Assembly: GCA_019058245.1 (NCBI GenBank)
Contig: JAHPZJ010000025.1
Span: 1 to 64,000, forward strand
Reading direction: 5' to 3'
DNA: 64,000 nt
Source: Promethearchaeota archaeon
GTDB taxonomy: Archaea > Asgardarchaeota > Lokiarchaeia > Sigyniarchaeales > SOKP01
How positions within the stretch are numbered: the first letter of the stretch is position 1; each line of letters begins with the position of its first letter. The translations under genes and the position numbers were made by a program. Positions 9,065 through 17,882 of this stretch are shown here, piece by piece. The notes beneath the pieces were generated by a model that was not told where the DNA came from, searched no databases, and saw only the letters and a list, made by a program, of their open reading frames with translations.

Positions 9065-9167
9065 GAATACTCCCTTGTAAATATATTATTTATGAAATCC
9101 TTTCGAATTATTTAGTGAAGAATTATTCAATGAAAGGATATTCAGTGAAGGAGTATTCAGCATTCCT
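9065..9167. promoter_or_regulatory. Repeated and inverted motif upstream of the ferredoxin-regulator gene
   Basis: The 5' region of the next gene holds three to four imperfect tandem units of about 15 bases built on ATTCAGTGAAGGA (about 9107-9167). TGAATACTCC (9064-9073) is the exact reverse complement of GGAGTATTCA (9150-9159 region). Such arrays are typical binding sites for a multimeric regulator. The adjoining gene itself encodes an N-terminal helix-turn-helix-like region, so autoregulation is possible. Confidence 0.4.
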
Positions 9168-9213
9168 CACAATAAATCATTAACTTCATAAGTATTTGAA
9201 AATTTTCGTATTC

Positions 9214-10335
9214 ATGAATAAAGATACTAATAATATTTACCGAAAATTGCAAGAACATCTTGACAAATTACCAATTGGATTTCCTGTTACAGAATCTGGT
9301 GTAGAATTACGAATTTTAAAAAATCTTTTTACTCCAGAACAAGCAGAATTAGCAATGAAGTTAGGGTTTCAACCTTTACCCTTAAAGAAAATATATAGAA
9401 AGGTTAAAAGTAGTGGTCTTATGATTGAAGAATTGGAAAATAAGTTAGATAAGATGGATGAAATGGGGCTTATACATTGTGGTTCAGTCAAAGAAGAAGG
9501 TAAGGTTGTAAGGTATTATTCAAATGCTCCATTAGCAGTTGGTTTCTATGAATACCAAGCAAACCGTCTCACAGTAGATTTTTTCAAAGATATATTGCAA
9601 TACCAAGAAGAAGCATTTACAGACGAGTATAATAGGACAAAAATACCACAATTTAGGACAATACCTATAGAAGAAAGTATAGCATTTGAGCAAAAAATTT
9701 CGACCTATGACCAATTAAGAGCCTTGATTGAAAATATTGGGGAACCAATCGCAGTTCAAGAATGCATTTGTAGAAAAGGACATGATCTTATTAAAGATCC
9801 ATGTAAAAAGACAAATCTCAGAGAATCTTGCTTTTCTTTTCGAACCGCAGCAAAAACATATATTAATAAAGGATTAGGCAGAGAAATTTCAAAAGAAGAA
9901 GCATTAAAAATCCTAAAAAAAGCCGAAGATGATGGTTTAGTATTGCAACCAGGAAATTCTCAAAGACCAATGGCCATCTGTACCTGTTGTGGTTGTTGTT
10001 GTGGGGTACTTTCTAACCAAAAAAAATTATTAGAACCAGCACAATATTTTGCTACTAATTTCTATGCTTCAATTGATGATGATCTCTGTGTAGGATGTGA
10101 AACATGTAAAGATAGGTGTAATATGGATGCAATATATATGGAAAATAATATTGCTATTGTAAATAAAGCCAGATGTATTGGTTGTGGTGTATGTATTCCA
10201 ACATGCACATCTGATGCCATTAAACTTCTTAAAAAAGAAAAAGTAATCATTCCTCCAAAAAATACAGCAGGAACTTACATAGCAATAATGAATAAAAAGG
10301 CAGAATTAGCTAGAGCGGAAAAAAATTTACAATAA
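9214..10335 (+). CDS. 4Fe-4S protein with N-terminal helix-turn-helix-like domain
   Basis: 373 residues from the ATG at 9214 (a TTG at 9196 would add six). The first 100 residues look like a winged-helix region. A cysteine-rich middle part holds ECICRKGHD and a striking CTCCGCCCG cluster (about 255-263), followed by a ferredoxin domain with two CxxCxxC motifs (CVGCETCKDRC and CIGCGVCIPTC, about 290-335), enough for two [4Fe-4S] clusters. It probably transfers or senses electrons. The neighbouring DUF362 gene is a common partner of such proteins in anaerobes. Exact role unknown. Confidence 0.85.
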   Translation: MNKDTNNIYRKLQEHLDKLPIGFPVTESGVELRILKNLFTPEQAELAMKLGFQPLPLKKIYRKVKSSGLMIEELENKLDKMDEMGLIHCGSVKEEGKVVRYYSNAPLAVGFYEYQANRLTVDFFKDILQYQEEAFTDEYNRTKIPQFRTIPIEESIAFEQKISTYDQLRALIENIGEPIAVQECICRKGHDLIKDPCKKTNLRESCFSFRTAAKTYINKGLGREISKEEALKILKKAEDDGLVLQPGNSQRPMAICTCCGCCCGVLSNQKKLLEPAQYFATNFYASIDDDLCVGCETCKDRCNMDAIYMENNIAIVNKARCIGCGVCIPTCTSDAIKLLKKEKVIIPPKNTAGTYIAIMNKKAELARAEKNLQ

Positions 10336-10464
10336 ATTATTCCTTTTCAAAATTAGAAGTCTTTAGAAAACCTATTTTTGATTAAATATTTCGTCATTTT
10401 TTTTTTTCGAAGTTTTTAAAGCTTTACTAAAAAATAAAGTAATTATATATTATGTTTTAAGAAG

Positions 10465-10674
10465 ATGTTATCTTTTTTAGTAAAATTTAGAGACAAAAAG
10501 TTTCAAAAAAGCAAAAATTCTTTTTCTAAGAGATACCAACATTGTAATCGATGTGAAATCAACTTGAATATCTCCAATAATGAAGAGATAGTTTGTGGAA
10601 TCTGTGGAGAAACATTCTGTAATAGCTGTATTGATAAACATCAGAAGTATTGTTATTCCTTATTTCTGAAATAA
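10465..10674 (+). CDS. Small treble-clef zinc-finger protein
   Basis: 69 residues. After a basic N-terminus, residues 27-66 carry CNRC, CGIC, CNSC, a histidine and a last cysteine: C-x2-C-x11-C-x2-C-x4-C-x2-C-x3-H-x3-C. That spacing resembles AN1, B-box or RING-like binuclear zinc folds seen in ubiquitin-related and other eukaryote-like proteins. No ubiquitin gene is nearby, so a link to ubiquitin is only a possibility. Confidence 0.7.
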   Translation: MLSFLVKFRDKKFQKSKNSFSKRYQHCNRCEINLNISNNEEIVCGICGETFCNSCIDKHQKYCYSLFLK

Positions 10675-10763
10675 ATATAAGAAACTCTCCTTACAATAAT
10701 TTAATCTCAATAAAATCAACTCGAATACGCCGGAAAAGACAATTTTTCAATTAATAATGTTAA

Positions 10764-10928
10764 TTAGTTATGTTCTTTTTTTTTGAGAAATAAATTAGAA
10801 TTCAAGAATTTTCTATTATATGAACTAACTCGATCTTCTAATTCATCCTTATTAGCTAATATATGAATATGTCCATGGTAGATCACAACTTTATATTTTT
10901 CTCTATTAAATTCTCCAGATTTAGTCAT
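10764..10928 (-). CDS. Small hypothetical protein
   Basis: A 54-residue reading frame beginning MTKSGEFNREKYKVVIYHGH and ending in a lysine-rich tail. It starts 12 bases after the stop of the upstream minus-strand gene, so it could be the second gene of an operon. The N-terminal strand pattern VVIYHGHIHILA looks like folded protein rather than random translation. No family is recognised, and it could still be chance. Confidence 0.4.
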   Translation of the reverse strand: MTKSGEFNREKYKVVIYHGHIHILANKDELEDRVSSYNRKFLNSNLFLKKKEHN

Positions 10929-10940
10929 TATTATCAAGAG

Positions 10941-11663
10941 TTAAGAAACAACTTTATTTTTCTTTAAAATCCAACCATCAATGGAGAATTTTTGAACAAG
11001 GTTCATTACATTATCAAATCCAGAATGAATTCTTGATTTTGGAATCCAAACTTCTGCTTCATTTTCAAACTGAATAAGCAAAGCTTTATCAGTTTCTCCT
11101 TTAATAGCTCCAGTTATATCTCTTATCTCATTTGACTTTCTATCAATATGATCTTTAAAATTATTAAATATTTCACCATTATCTATAGAATCCATGATGA
11201 TTTCCTCCTGTACAATAATATTGCTTAAATTATTGGTACTAGTTTTCTTTGAACTATTGAGAACTGTAGCAAATTCTATTTTTTCTTTAAGTATATGTTT
11301 TAATAGCATTTCTAATATCTTGAATTGAGAATACTCGAGTACCTTTGAATAAGAACCGATATGAACCCAAAGTCTTTCCTTTTCTTCATTTTCCCATTTA
11401 AATGAGATCTGAGTCTTATTATCCTTGAAGGTATGATAACTCGACCACGAATCTACGTCTTTTGTGAGTACTCGAATAATCCAAACTAATTCTTCTAAGG
11501 AGAATTTAATTATTTTACCTTCTCCACTACTCGGCTTTTCCCAAGATCCATCATTTTTGCTTTTAATCAGTCTAAAAAACATAAAAGGATCATTTTTAGT
11601 AGCACTTTGAATAATTAATCCTACTTTTTGACCAAAAAAACTATAACTATGATTATCAACCAT
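10941..11663 (-). CDS. PC4-like putative single-stranded-DNA-binding protein
   Basis: 240 residues. The N-terminal 115 residues resemble the PC4/Whirly style of beta-rich nucleic-acid-binding domain (FFRLIKSKNDGSWEKP, GEGKIIKFSLEELVWIIRVL, then SISFKWENEEKERLWVHIG-like strands; similarity is by pattern). A variable linker follows (about 130-175). The C-terminal 60 residues form a second small beta domain (DKALLIQFENEAEVWIPKSRI) of a type seen in phage and bacterial accessory proteins. It may bind single-stranded DNA or RNA; not proven by sequence alone. Confidence 0.55.
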   Translation of the reverse strand: MVDNHSYSFFGQKVGLIIQSATKNDPFMFFRLIKSKNDGSWEKPSSGEGKIIKFSLEELVWIIRVLTKDVDSWSSYHTFKDNKTQISFKWENEEKERLWVHIGSYSKVLEYSQFKILEMLLKHILKEKIEFATVLNSSKKTSTNNLSNIIVQEEIIMDSIDNGEIFNNFKDHIDRKSNEIRDITGAIKGETDKALLIQFENEAEVWIPKSRIHSGFDNVMNLVQKFSIDGWILKKNKVVS

Positions 11664-11783
11664 GTATTTATCAATAATTGGATATTTTTAAAGAAAAACA
11701 GAGTAAAAATTTAGTATTTTTGTCGAAAAATTAAAAATAACTTTTTCAAAAATTTTTTTTAATTCTTTATTCTTCTTACCAGT

Positions 11784-12629
11784 ATGGAAACAGACCATCA
11801 TAAAAAATCTGAAAGAGATGTAATAAAATCTACCCAACATCCCAATACAGTTACTTCATTAAAACAAGATTTTAAATTACTTGGTATTAGATCTGGACAA
11901 ATAATAATAATGCATAGTTCATTAAGTGCTATAGGATGGACTGTAGGAGGTCCTGTTACAGTTATAAAGGCACTCATGGAAATTCTTACATCAGAAGGAA
12001 CCTTGATAATGCCCACATTTTCGGGTGATAATACCGATCCCTCTGATTGGGAAAATCCTCCTGTCCCAGAAAGTTGGTGGAACATTATTCGTAATGAAAT
12101 GCCCGCTTATCATCCAAAAATAACACCTACGCGAGGAATGGGGATTATTGTTGATATATTTAGAAACTGGCCTACTGTAATCCGTAGTAGTCATCCAGTA
12201 TCCTCTTTTGCAGCTTGGGGAAAACATGCAGAATATATAATAAAAAACCATGATTTAATAGCTGATCTAGGTGAAAATTCTCCATTAGCTCGAATTTATC
12301 AGCTTAATGGAAAGATTTTATTAGTAGGAGTTTCCCATGAAAATAATAGTTCTCTCCATCTTGCTGAATATCGAAGTGACTTTCCAGGTAAGAACTATAA
12401 ATTAAATGGTTCAGCAATTCTAATAGATAACAAAAGAGAGTGGGTAGAATGGAGAGAACTTAATATTAATAGTGATGATTTTGAGCAATTGGGAATAGAT
12501 TTCGAATCTAAAATTAATTATTCTCCTAGTAAAGTTGGATTAGCTGATGCTAGATTATTATCACAACGAGAAATGGTAAATTTTGGTATAAAATGGTTAA
12601 AAAAAAATCGAATTAGAATAGAAGGATGA
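11784..12629 (+). CDS. AAC(3)-family N-acetyltransferase
   Basis: 281 residues spanning the antibiotic-NAT fold of aminoglycoside 3-N-acetyltransferases, including MHSSLSAIGWTVGGPVTVI (about 45-63), TLIMPTFSGDNTDP, RGMGIIVDIFR and the SSHPVSSFAAWG segment. Members transfer acetyl from acetyl-CoA to an amine; many archaeal and environmental relatives have no known resistance role. It is followed after seven bases by a GNAT acetyltransferase, so the two probably form an operon acting on a small metabolite. Substrate unknown. Confidence 0.85.
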   Translation: METDHHKKSERDVIKSTQHPNTVTSLKQDFKLLGIRSGQIIIMHSSLSAIGWTVGGPVTVIKALMEILTSEGTLIMPTFSGDNTDPSDWENPPVPESWWNIIRNEMPAYHPKITPTRGMGIIVDIFRNWPTVIRSSHPVSSFAAWGKHAEYIIKNHDLIADLGENSPLARIYQLNGKILLVGVSHENNSSLHLAEYRSDFPGKNYKLNGSAILIDNKREWVEWRELNINSDDFEQLGIDFESKINYSPSKVGLADARLLSQREMVNFGIKWLKKNRIRIEG

Positions 12630-12636
12630 GAGAAGA

Positions 12637-13443
12637 ATGATGAAAACTAAAGATTTCAAGAAATTACAAGAAATTTTGATGAATTCTTGGCCTGCTAAAT
12701 ATTATTATTTCTTAAATGGCTGGATATTACGTTTTACTGAGGGAGTCACATCTCGAGCAAATTCTGTTCTGCCTTTCAATTACATGGGAAACGTAAATAA
12801 ATTGGATAGAGATATAAAATTAGTTGAAAAGGCTTATAGATCCTATAATTTACCAACAATTTTTACAATTCCAGAATATTTTGAACCAACCGGTTTAGAT
12901 CTAAAATTATTAGAATATGGATATGAGCAAGTAGGTTCTATCACAAACACAATGATTATATCTATTCAAAAATTAAGAAATAAGCCAATTAATGATAAAT
13001 TTTCATATCTTTTTTATTCTAATAGAGTTACAAAATTCTCATCTTTTCTGGCAAAATATTCTAAAAGAGATCAATATGCCCAGAATGTTTTAGAAGCATT
13101 AGCCAATAGAATTATAGTTCCGATAAAATGTTTTATCGTAGCTGAATATAAAAAAAAAGTAGTAGGAACTCTGATGGGAATATTAGATCCCCATGGATTT
13201 TTATATATAGCTGATGTTCTAGTACATCCAGATTTTCAACGACAAGAAATTGCTACTTCAATGTTTTTCAAACTTATAAATAATTGGGCTATAGTAAATG
13301 GAGTAGAAGCTATATGGTTACAAGTTGAAATTGAGAATAAAGGAGCTATGGATCTGTATAAAAAGCTGGGATTTAAAAAAGCTTATAGCTATTACTATAT
13401 TGAGAAATCTTTAGAATCCTCGAAAAGTGTTTATAATGATTAA
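12637..13443 (+). CDS. GNAT-family acetyltransferase
   Basis: 268 residues. The C-terminal half (about 130-260) has the GNAT core: a strand with IADVLVHPDFQRQEIATSMF (acetyl-CoA loop, Q-x2-E-x-A in place of the usual Q/R-x2-G-x-G/A) and ENKGAMDLYKKLGFKKAY. The N-terminal half resembles the partner domain of two-domain GNATs. It follows the AAC(3)-like gene by seven bases and is probably co-transcribed. Acceptor unknown. Confidence 0.85.
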   Translation: MMKTKDFKKLQEILMNSWPAKYYYFLNGWILRFTEGVTSRANSVLPFNYMGNVNKLDRDIKLVEKAYRSYNLPTIFTIPEYFEPTGLDLKLLEYGYEQVGSITNTMIISIQKLRNKPINDKFSYLFYSNRVTKFSSFLAKYSKRDQYAQNVLEALANRIIVPIKCFIVAEYKKKVVGTLMGILDPHGFLYIADVLVHPDFQRQEIATSMFFKLINNWAIVNGVEAIWLQVEIENKGAMDLYKKLGFKKAYSYYYIEKSLESSKSVYND

Positions 13444-13453
13444 TTTTGAATTC

Positions 13454-14341
13454 TTAGAGATATGAAACAAATCCATAAGAACGTCTATCATCTAAAGAAA
13501 GGTTACTATTTATAAAACCAGAATCGATAACCCTCAGAAATTCACTAATTTCAGGGTAATTATTATATAGAAATGCGATTAATTCTTCAAAATAAGTGAT
13601 AAATCTCCCATAAGCAATTTTATAATTATTAAATTCTTTATAATTTAGATGGAGGATTAAAAAACGAGCAAATTTAGGCCTTAATTCTCTATTAAGTTTA
13701 TGGAGCATCGAAAAAATGTACTTCTGATTGTATTTTAAATCGATGAAAAGTAAAAGATCGATTAATTCTTTAATTTCTCTATAGTTCAGAAGGGAGAATT
13801 TAATTTTTTTTTTAAGTTCGAGAATACCACTCTTAATGAAGTACGACTCAGCCTGAGTTAATAACACACTTAATTCTTCTTTATTCAAATAATTTAAATA
13901 GCCATTTTTCAAAATGTAATTTTTTACTTTTAAATTACCCTTTTCAAACCTTTTAGCTAGTAGATCTTTAAAAACTGATGCTGCTAGCTTGTCACCCGCC
14001 ATAGTTAACTCTTTAAGTAAAGGAAACGCCAAATTACTGTGGATCAAACCTGAATTATAGCCATTTTCATACCATACCTGAAGATTTGAACAATGAGCCC
14101 AAAATATTGTTTTTGGAGAAATTTTTAAATTAATATTATTAGCAATTTCAATAATGTTATCATTTTTTTCTATAAAATCATCGATTGAATCAATGCCTTC
14201 TAAATTTTCAATTTTTTCTATAGGTAAACTCAATAAAAGGTATTTACAATGCATAAATAACTTATTATTCACATAAATGTTTGTTCTACCATTTTCTAAT
14301 CTTAGTTTGAGGAATGAATTAATTGTATAATCTAACATCAA
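13454..14341 (-). CDS. Hypothetical protein of a family I associate with Lokiarchaea
   Basis: 295 residues, no signal peptide or clear enzyme motif. The central block IFWAHCSNLQVWYENGYNS, followed by SNLAFPLLKELTMAGD, matches a pattern I associate from memory with a large paralogous family in lokiarchaeal genomes whose members often carry helical or leucine-rich repeats. The rest is largely helical. Function unknown. It is convergent with the GNAT gene (10 bases between stops). Confidence 0.6.
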   Translation of the reverse strand: MMLDYTINSFLKLRLENGRTNIYVNNKLFMHCKYLLLSLPIEKIENLEGIDSIDDFIEKNDNIIEIANNINLKISPKTIFWAHCSNLQVWYENGYNSGLIHSNLAFPLLKELTMAGDKLAASVFKDLLAKRFEKGNLKVKNYILKNGYLNYLNKEELSVLLTQAESYFIKSGILELKKKIKFSLLNYREIKELIDLLLFIDLKYNQKYIFSMLHKLNRELRPKFARFLILHLNYKEFNNYKIAYGRFITYFEELIAFLYNNYPEISEFLRVIDSGFINSNLSLDDRRSYGFVSYL

Positions 14342-14442
14342 AATGTAAAGGTATGTCTTTAGTTATATTTTTATGTTTTTTAAAGAAGATATAAATTCAA
14401 TAAATAGATATGGTTAGATTTTGAAGAACCTAAAGTGATATT

Positions 14443-14835
14443 ATGATTGATTTAATAAAACAACTCTACGATAAAATATTATATTATTCAACTTTAGGTT
14501 TTGAAATACAACAAATATCCAATGGAAGAGCCCATTTCGAAATGGAAATAAGAAAAGAATTAACTCAATTTGGAATGATACATGGTGGTGTTTTAGCTTC
14601 ACTTATTGATTCAACTTGTGCATGTGCAGCATTTTCCTTGATACTTCCTAATGGAAATACTACTACAATAGATTTACAAATATAATTTTTGAGAAAAGTT
14701 TCAAAGGGACGTTTAAAATCAATAGCAAAATGTATAAAAAGCGGAAAGAACATCTTTTTCTGTAAAGCAAAAGTATGGGATGAACAAGGAAATTTTATAT
14801 CTACAGGAAGTTCTCAACGTCTTAGAGTGAAATGA
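14443..14835 (+). pseudogene. Hotdog (PaaI-like) thioesterase broken by a one-base frameshift
   Basis: The first frame (14443-14685) gives an 80-residue N-terminal half of a PaaI/hotdog thioesterase with the HGGVLASLIDSTCACAAF active-site helix. It stops just after TIDLQI. One base further along, a second frame continues without interruption as NFLRKVSKGRLKSIAKCIKS to TGSSQRLRVK (stop at 14833-14835), which is the expected second half of the domain. One extra T near 14684-14690 explains the break. Either a true pseudogene, a programmed shift, or a sequence error. Confidence 0.75.
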
Positions 14836-15011
14836 ATTAACGAATGAGTGAAGAAAAATATCGCGATTCTTCCTTATTTTTTGTTTATTTAACTTTTACA
14901 TTTAAGTAAAAAAAGAGGAAATATGTGGTAAAATTTTTTTATTTTATAGTATTCCAGAAACCAGAATTTATGGTACTTTTTTATATTTGAATTAAAATAG
15001 ATAATATTATT

Positions 15012-15521
15012 ATGAAAAAAACAGTAAAACTTATTGTTTCTGGTGATGGTGGAGTTGGGAAAACTTCATTTCTCAAACGTCTGATTCATGATAATTTCGA
15101 TAATAATTGTGAATTAACGAAGGGAGTTGATTTTTTTTCAAAAATTCTCACAGTAAATGGTAATGAGTATAATTTCGTAATGTGGGATTTTGCAGGTCAA
15201 GATCAATTTAAGCAACTTATAAATGATTTCGTTGATGGTTCTATTGCAGCATTTATATTATTCGACTTATCACGTTTTAATACTCTTGAAAATGCTGAAA
15301 AATGGATACGAAAACTTAATGAATTGGGCAATATTTCAGCTTTTTTATTAGGATCAAAATACGATATGATTAATTTTCATGAATGTAACGCTTTTGATAA
15401 TTATGTCTCAGAAATTATGAATAAATATAACAATATAATAGGCTATTTAAAAATCTCATCAAAAACGGGATATAATGTCAAAGAGGCTTTTAATTCTTTA
15501 TTGAAGAGTATTTCAAATTAA
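15012..15521 (+). CDS. Ras-like small GTPase with altered guanine-specificity motif
   Basis: 169 residues, single-domain. The P-loop is GDGGVGKT (11-18) and the switch II motif is DFAGQ (59-63), both intact. The G4 motif reads SKYD (115-118) instead of NKxD, so guanine binding may be weakened. The G5 region has SSKTG. There is no C-terminal cysteine for lipid attachment. It is one of three Ras-type GTPases in the window, as expected for Asgard archaea. The stop is 11 bases from that of the convergent aminotransferase gene. Confidence 0.88.
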   Translation: MKKTVKLIVSGDGGVGKTSFLKRLIHDNFDNNCELTKGVDFFSKILTVNGNEYNFVMWDFAGQDQFKQLINDFVDGSIAAFILFDLSRFNTLENAEKWIRKLNELGNISAFLLGSKYDMINFHECNAFDNYVSEIMNKYNNIIGYLKISSKTGYNVKEAFNSLLKSISN

Positions 15522-15532
15522 AAATAAAAAAA

Positions 15533-16561
15533 TTAGACTTTTGTAATCCAACCAAAATCGTCTTCAATATCTAATCTTTGAATCCCTGTCAACAATTCGT
15601 ATATTTTTGTTGCTACTTCACCAGGTTCTCGGTTATTAAATATACGACTTTTACCTTCTAAAGAAATTGATGCAATTGGTGTAATAACAGCAGCTGTACC
15701 ACTACAAAACATTTCTGTGCAGGTTTCCTCGTATAATTCTTTATAGGAAATATTTCTCTCCTCAACCTCTAACCCAAGTTTTTTTGATGCTATTTCTAAT
15801 ACTGATTCTCTTGTAATTCCTTCTAAAATCGTACCGGATTTTCTTGGAGTTGCTAATTTACCATTAATCATTGCGAAAAAATTTGCAGCACCAACTTCCT
15901 CTATATATTCATTATGAACTGCATCTAAATAAAGAATTTGGGAAAACCCCCGTAATTTAGATTCTTTTGCTGGTAACATTGTTCCTGCATAATTACAAAT
16001 GGTTTTAGCAGAACCAGTACCCCCTGGAGCGGCTCTTATATATTCTTTTGAAATTTCTAAATTGATTCCTTTAAATCCCTCTGGAAAATAAGGACCAACT
16101 GGAACTGTAAAAATAATTAATTTAAACTCATCTGCTGAATGTACTCCTAAAACTGGTCCATATCCAAATAATATTGGTCGGATATATAAAGCACCCCCAC
16201 TATCATAAGGTGGAATGTAATCTTTATTTTCCTTTACAACACTTTTTATTGCACTAATAAATTTATCTACATCATATTCGGGTAATAACATCCTTTTAGC
16301 ACCTAAATTGAATCTCTTCGCATTTTTTTCAGGTCTAAATAATGTTATTTCTCCATTTTTAGCTTTTAAGGCTTTCATTCCTTCAAAAATACCTTGTCCA
16401 TAATTTAATACACAAGATGCTGGAGATATCTCAAAACTCCCAAATGGCATCAATTCTCCGTCATCCCACTTCCCATTCTTGTGATTTGCCATAAACATAG
16501 TCTTGGTTTCAATAAAATTGAATCCTAGTGAATAGAAATCGATATCTTTCGGGTCCACCAT
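15533..16561 (-). CDS. ilvE: Branched-chain amino acid aminotransferase
   Basis: About 342 residues from the ATG at 16561 (MVDPKDIDFYSLGF), chosen over an upstream start at 16630 because the extra 23 residues are unlike the family. Fold-type IV PLP aminotransferase signatures are present: NYGQGIFEGMKAL, TICNYAGTMLPAKES, DAVHNEYIEEVGAANFF, and EMFCSGTAAVITPI near the end. It catalyses the last step of valine, leucine and isoleucine synthesis. PanB, encoded divergently next door, uses the ketovaline that this enzyme also handles. Confidence 0.92.
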   Translation of the reverse strand: MVDPKDIDFYSLGFNFIETKTMFMANHKNGKWDDGELMPFGSFEISPASCVLNYGQGIFEGMKALKAKNGEITLFRPEKNAKRFNLGAKRMLLPEYDVDKFISAIKSVVKENKDYIPPYDSGGALYIRPILFGYGPVLGVHSADEFKLIIFTVPVGPYFPEGFKGINLEISKEYIRAAPGGTGSAKTICNYAGTMLPAKESKLRGFSQILYLDAVHNEYIEEVGAANFFAMINGKLATPRKSGTILEGITRESVLEIASKKLGLEVEERNISYKELYEETCTEMFCSGTAAVITPIASISLEGKSRIFNNREPGEVATKIYELLTGIQRLDIEDDFGWITKV

Positions 16562-16694
16562 GGCTTTATAAACCTCTATTTTTTTTTGAATTATTAGGTT
16601 TAATATATGAAGATTAAAAAGTCTTATCAATAATAATCGAACTAATTAGAATTACCAATGTTAATATTATCTTAAATAAATTGGAAACCTTGCT

Positions 16695-16787
16695 ATGAAT
16701 CAGAGGAAACAGTCATTATATGAAGAGTTAATTTTAGAATTCATCAATAAAAATTTATTACGTTTCCATAAAATTTTTCAAAACTAA
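16695..16787 (+). CDS. Possible small protein upstream of panB
   Basis: A 30-residue frame starting MNQRKQSLYEELILEFINKN and ending 16 bases before the panB start. Composition is plausible for a small helical protein, but the length is within what chance would give and no clear ribosome-binding site precedes it. Listed as a weak call. Confidence 0.2.
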   Translation: MNQRKQSLYEELILEFINKNLLRFHKIFQN

Positions 16788-16803
16788 TAAGTTATTTTAA
16801 GTT

Positions 16804-17688
16804 ATGGCTCTACAAAAAGTAACAATAAAAGATATTTTAGAGAAGAAAAAAAAAGGTGAAAAAATAGTAACAATAACTTCATATGACTACAGTTTCGCAA
16901 AAATTGTGGATCAATCTAATATTGATCTAATTCTTGTAGGAGATTCACTCTCAATGGTAATGCTTGGATATAAGAATACTTTATCTGTTACAATGGATGA
17001 AATGCTACATCATACTAAAGCTGTTAGTCGAGGTGTATCAAATGCATTAATTGTTGGAGATATGCCTTTTCTTTCATATAAAATTGATCAAACAGATGCT
17101 GTTAAGAATGCTGGACGTTTTATTCAAGAAGGCGGTGCTGAGGCCGTTAAAGTCGAAGGAGGAACAGAGATCTGTCCTACAATTAAAGCAATGATCAATG
17201 CTGATATACAGGTTATGGGGCATATAGGTCTAACCCCCCAAGCTATCTATAAATTTGGAGGTTTTTTAGTTCAAGGTAAGACAACAGAAGCAGCAAAGAA
17301 ATTAATTTTGGATGCCCAAAATTTGGAGCAATCAGGTGTTTTTTCAATTGTATTAGAAAGTATTCCTTGGCAACTAGCAAAAATAATAACAAGTACCGTT
17401 AATGTTCCAACTATAGGTATCGGGGCTGGAAAATATTGTGATGGGCAAATATTGGTAATTCACGACATGTTAGGTATTTTTACGGATTTTAAACCTAAAT
17501 TTTTAAAGTACTTTGGTAATATTGGTGAATCCATCAGACTTGCCTTAAATGATTATAAAGAGGAAGTACTGAACGGGTTATACCCAGATCAAGAACACTC
17601 ATATGAATTTCCTCAACAAGAACTAAATGAAATTAATGAGTGGGTTGAAAATGTTGATTTACGTGAAGAAGCTCGTAGATTAATTTAA
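16804..17688 (+). CDS. panB: 3-methyl-2-oxobutanoate hydroxymethyltransferase
   Basis: 294 residues with all PanB landmarks: [29 protein letters not shown] with the metal-binding Asp, [26 protein letters not shown] and [20 protein letters not shown]. It makes ketopantoate from 2-oxoisovalerate and methylene-tetrahydrofolate or an archaeal pterin, the first step toward pantothenate and CoA. The C-terminus is a little longer than in bacterial PanB. It lies divergent to ilvE. Confidence 0.95.
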   Translation: MALQKVTIKDILEKKKKGEKIVTITSYDYSFAKIVDQSNIDLILVGDSLSMVMLGYKNTLSVTMDEMLHHTKAVSRGVSNALIVGDMPFLSYKIDQTDAVKNAGRFIQEGGAEAVKVEGGTEICPTIKAMINADIQVMGHIGLTPQAIYKFGGFLVQGKTTEAAKKLILDAQNLEQSGVFSIVLESIPWQLAKIITSTVNVPTIGIGAGKYCDGQILVIHDMLGIFTDFKPKFLKYFGNIGESIRLALNDYKEEVLNGLYPDQEHSYEFPQQELNEINEWVENVDLREEARRLI

Positions 17689-17882
17689 AATTTAAATTTA
17701 TTTTTTTAATTCAAAAATATAAATTATAATAATATCTTAAATAGTTATTCGTACAATAACAGAATTACACTATTATAAATAAAATTATAAATTTGTAATT
17801 ATAGTTATATAATATAATAGCTACAACATTTTAGAAAATTAATCGATATATATTTATTTGAAACGGAAAATGGGAACTAGTA

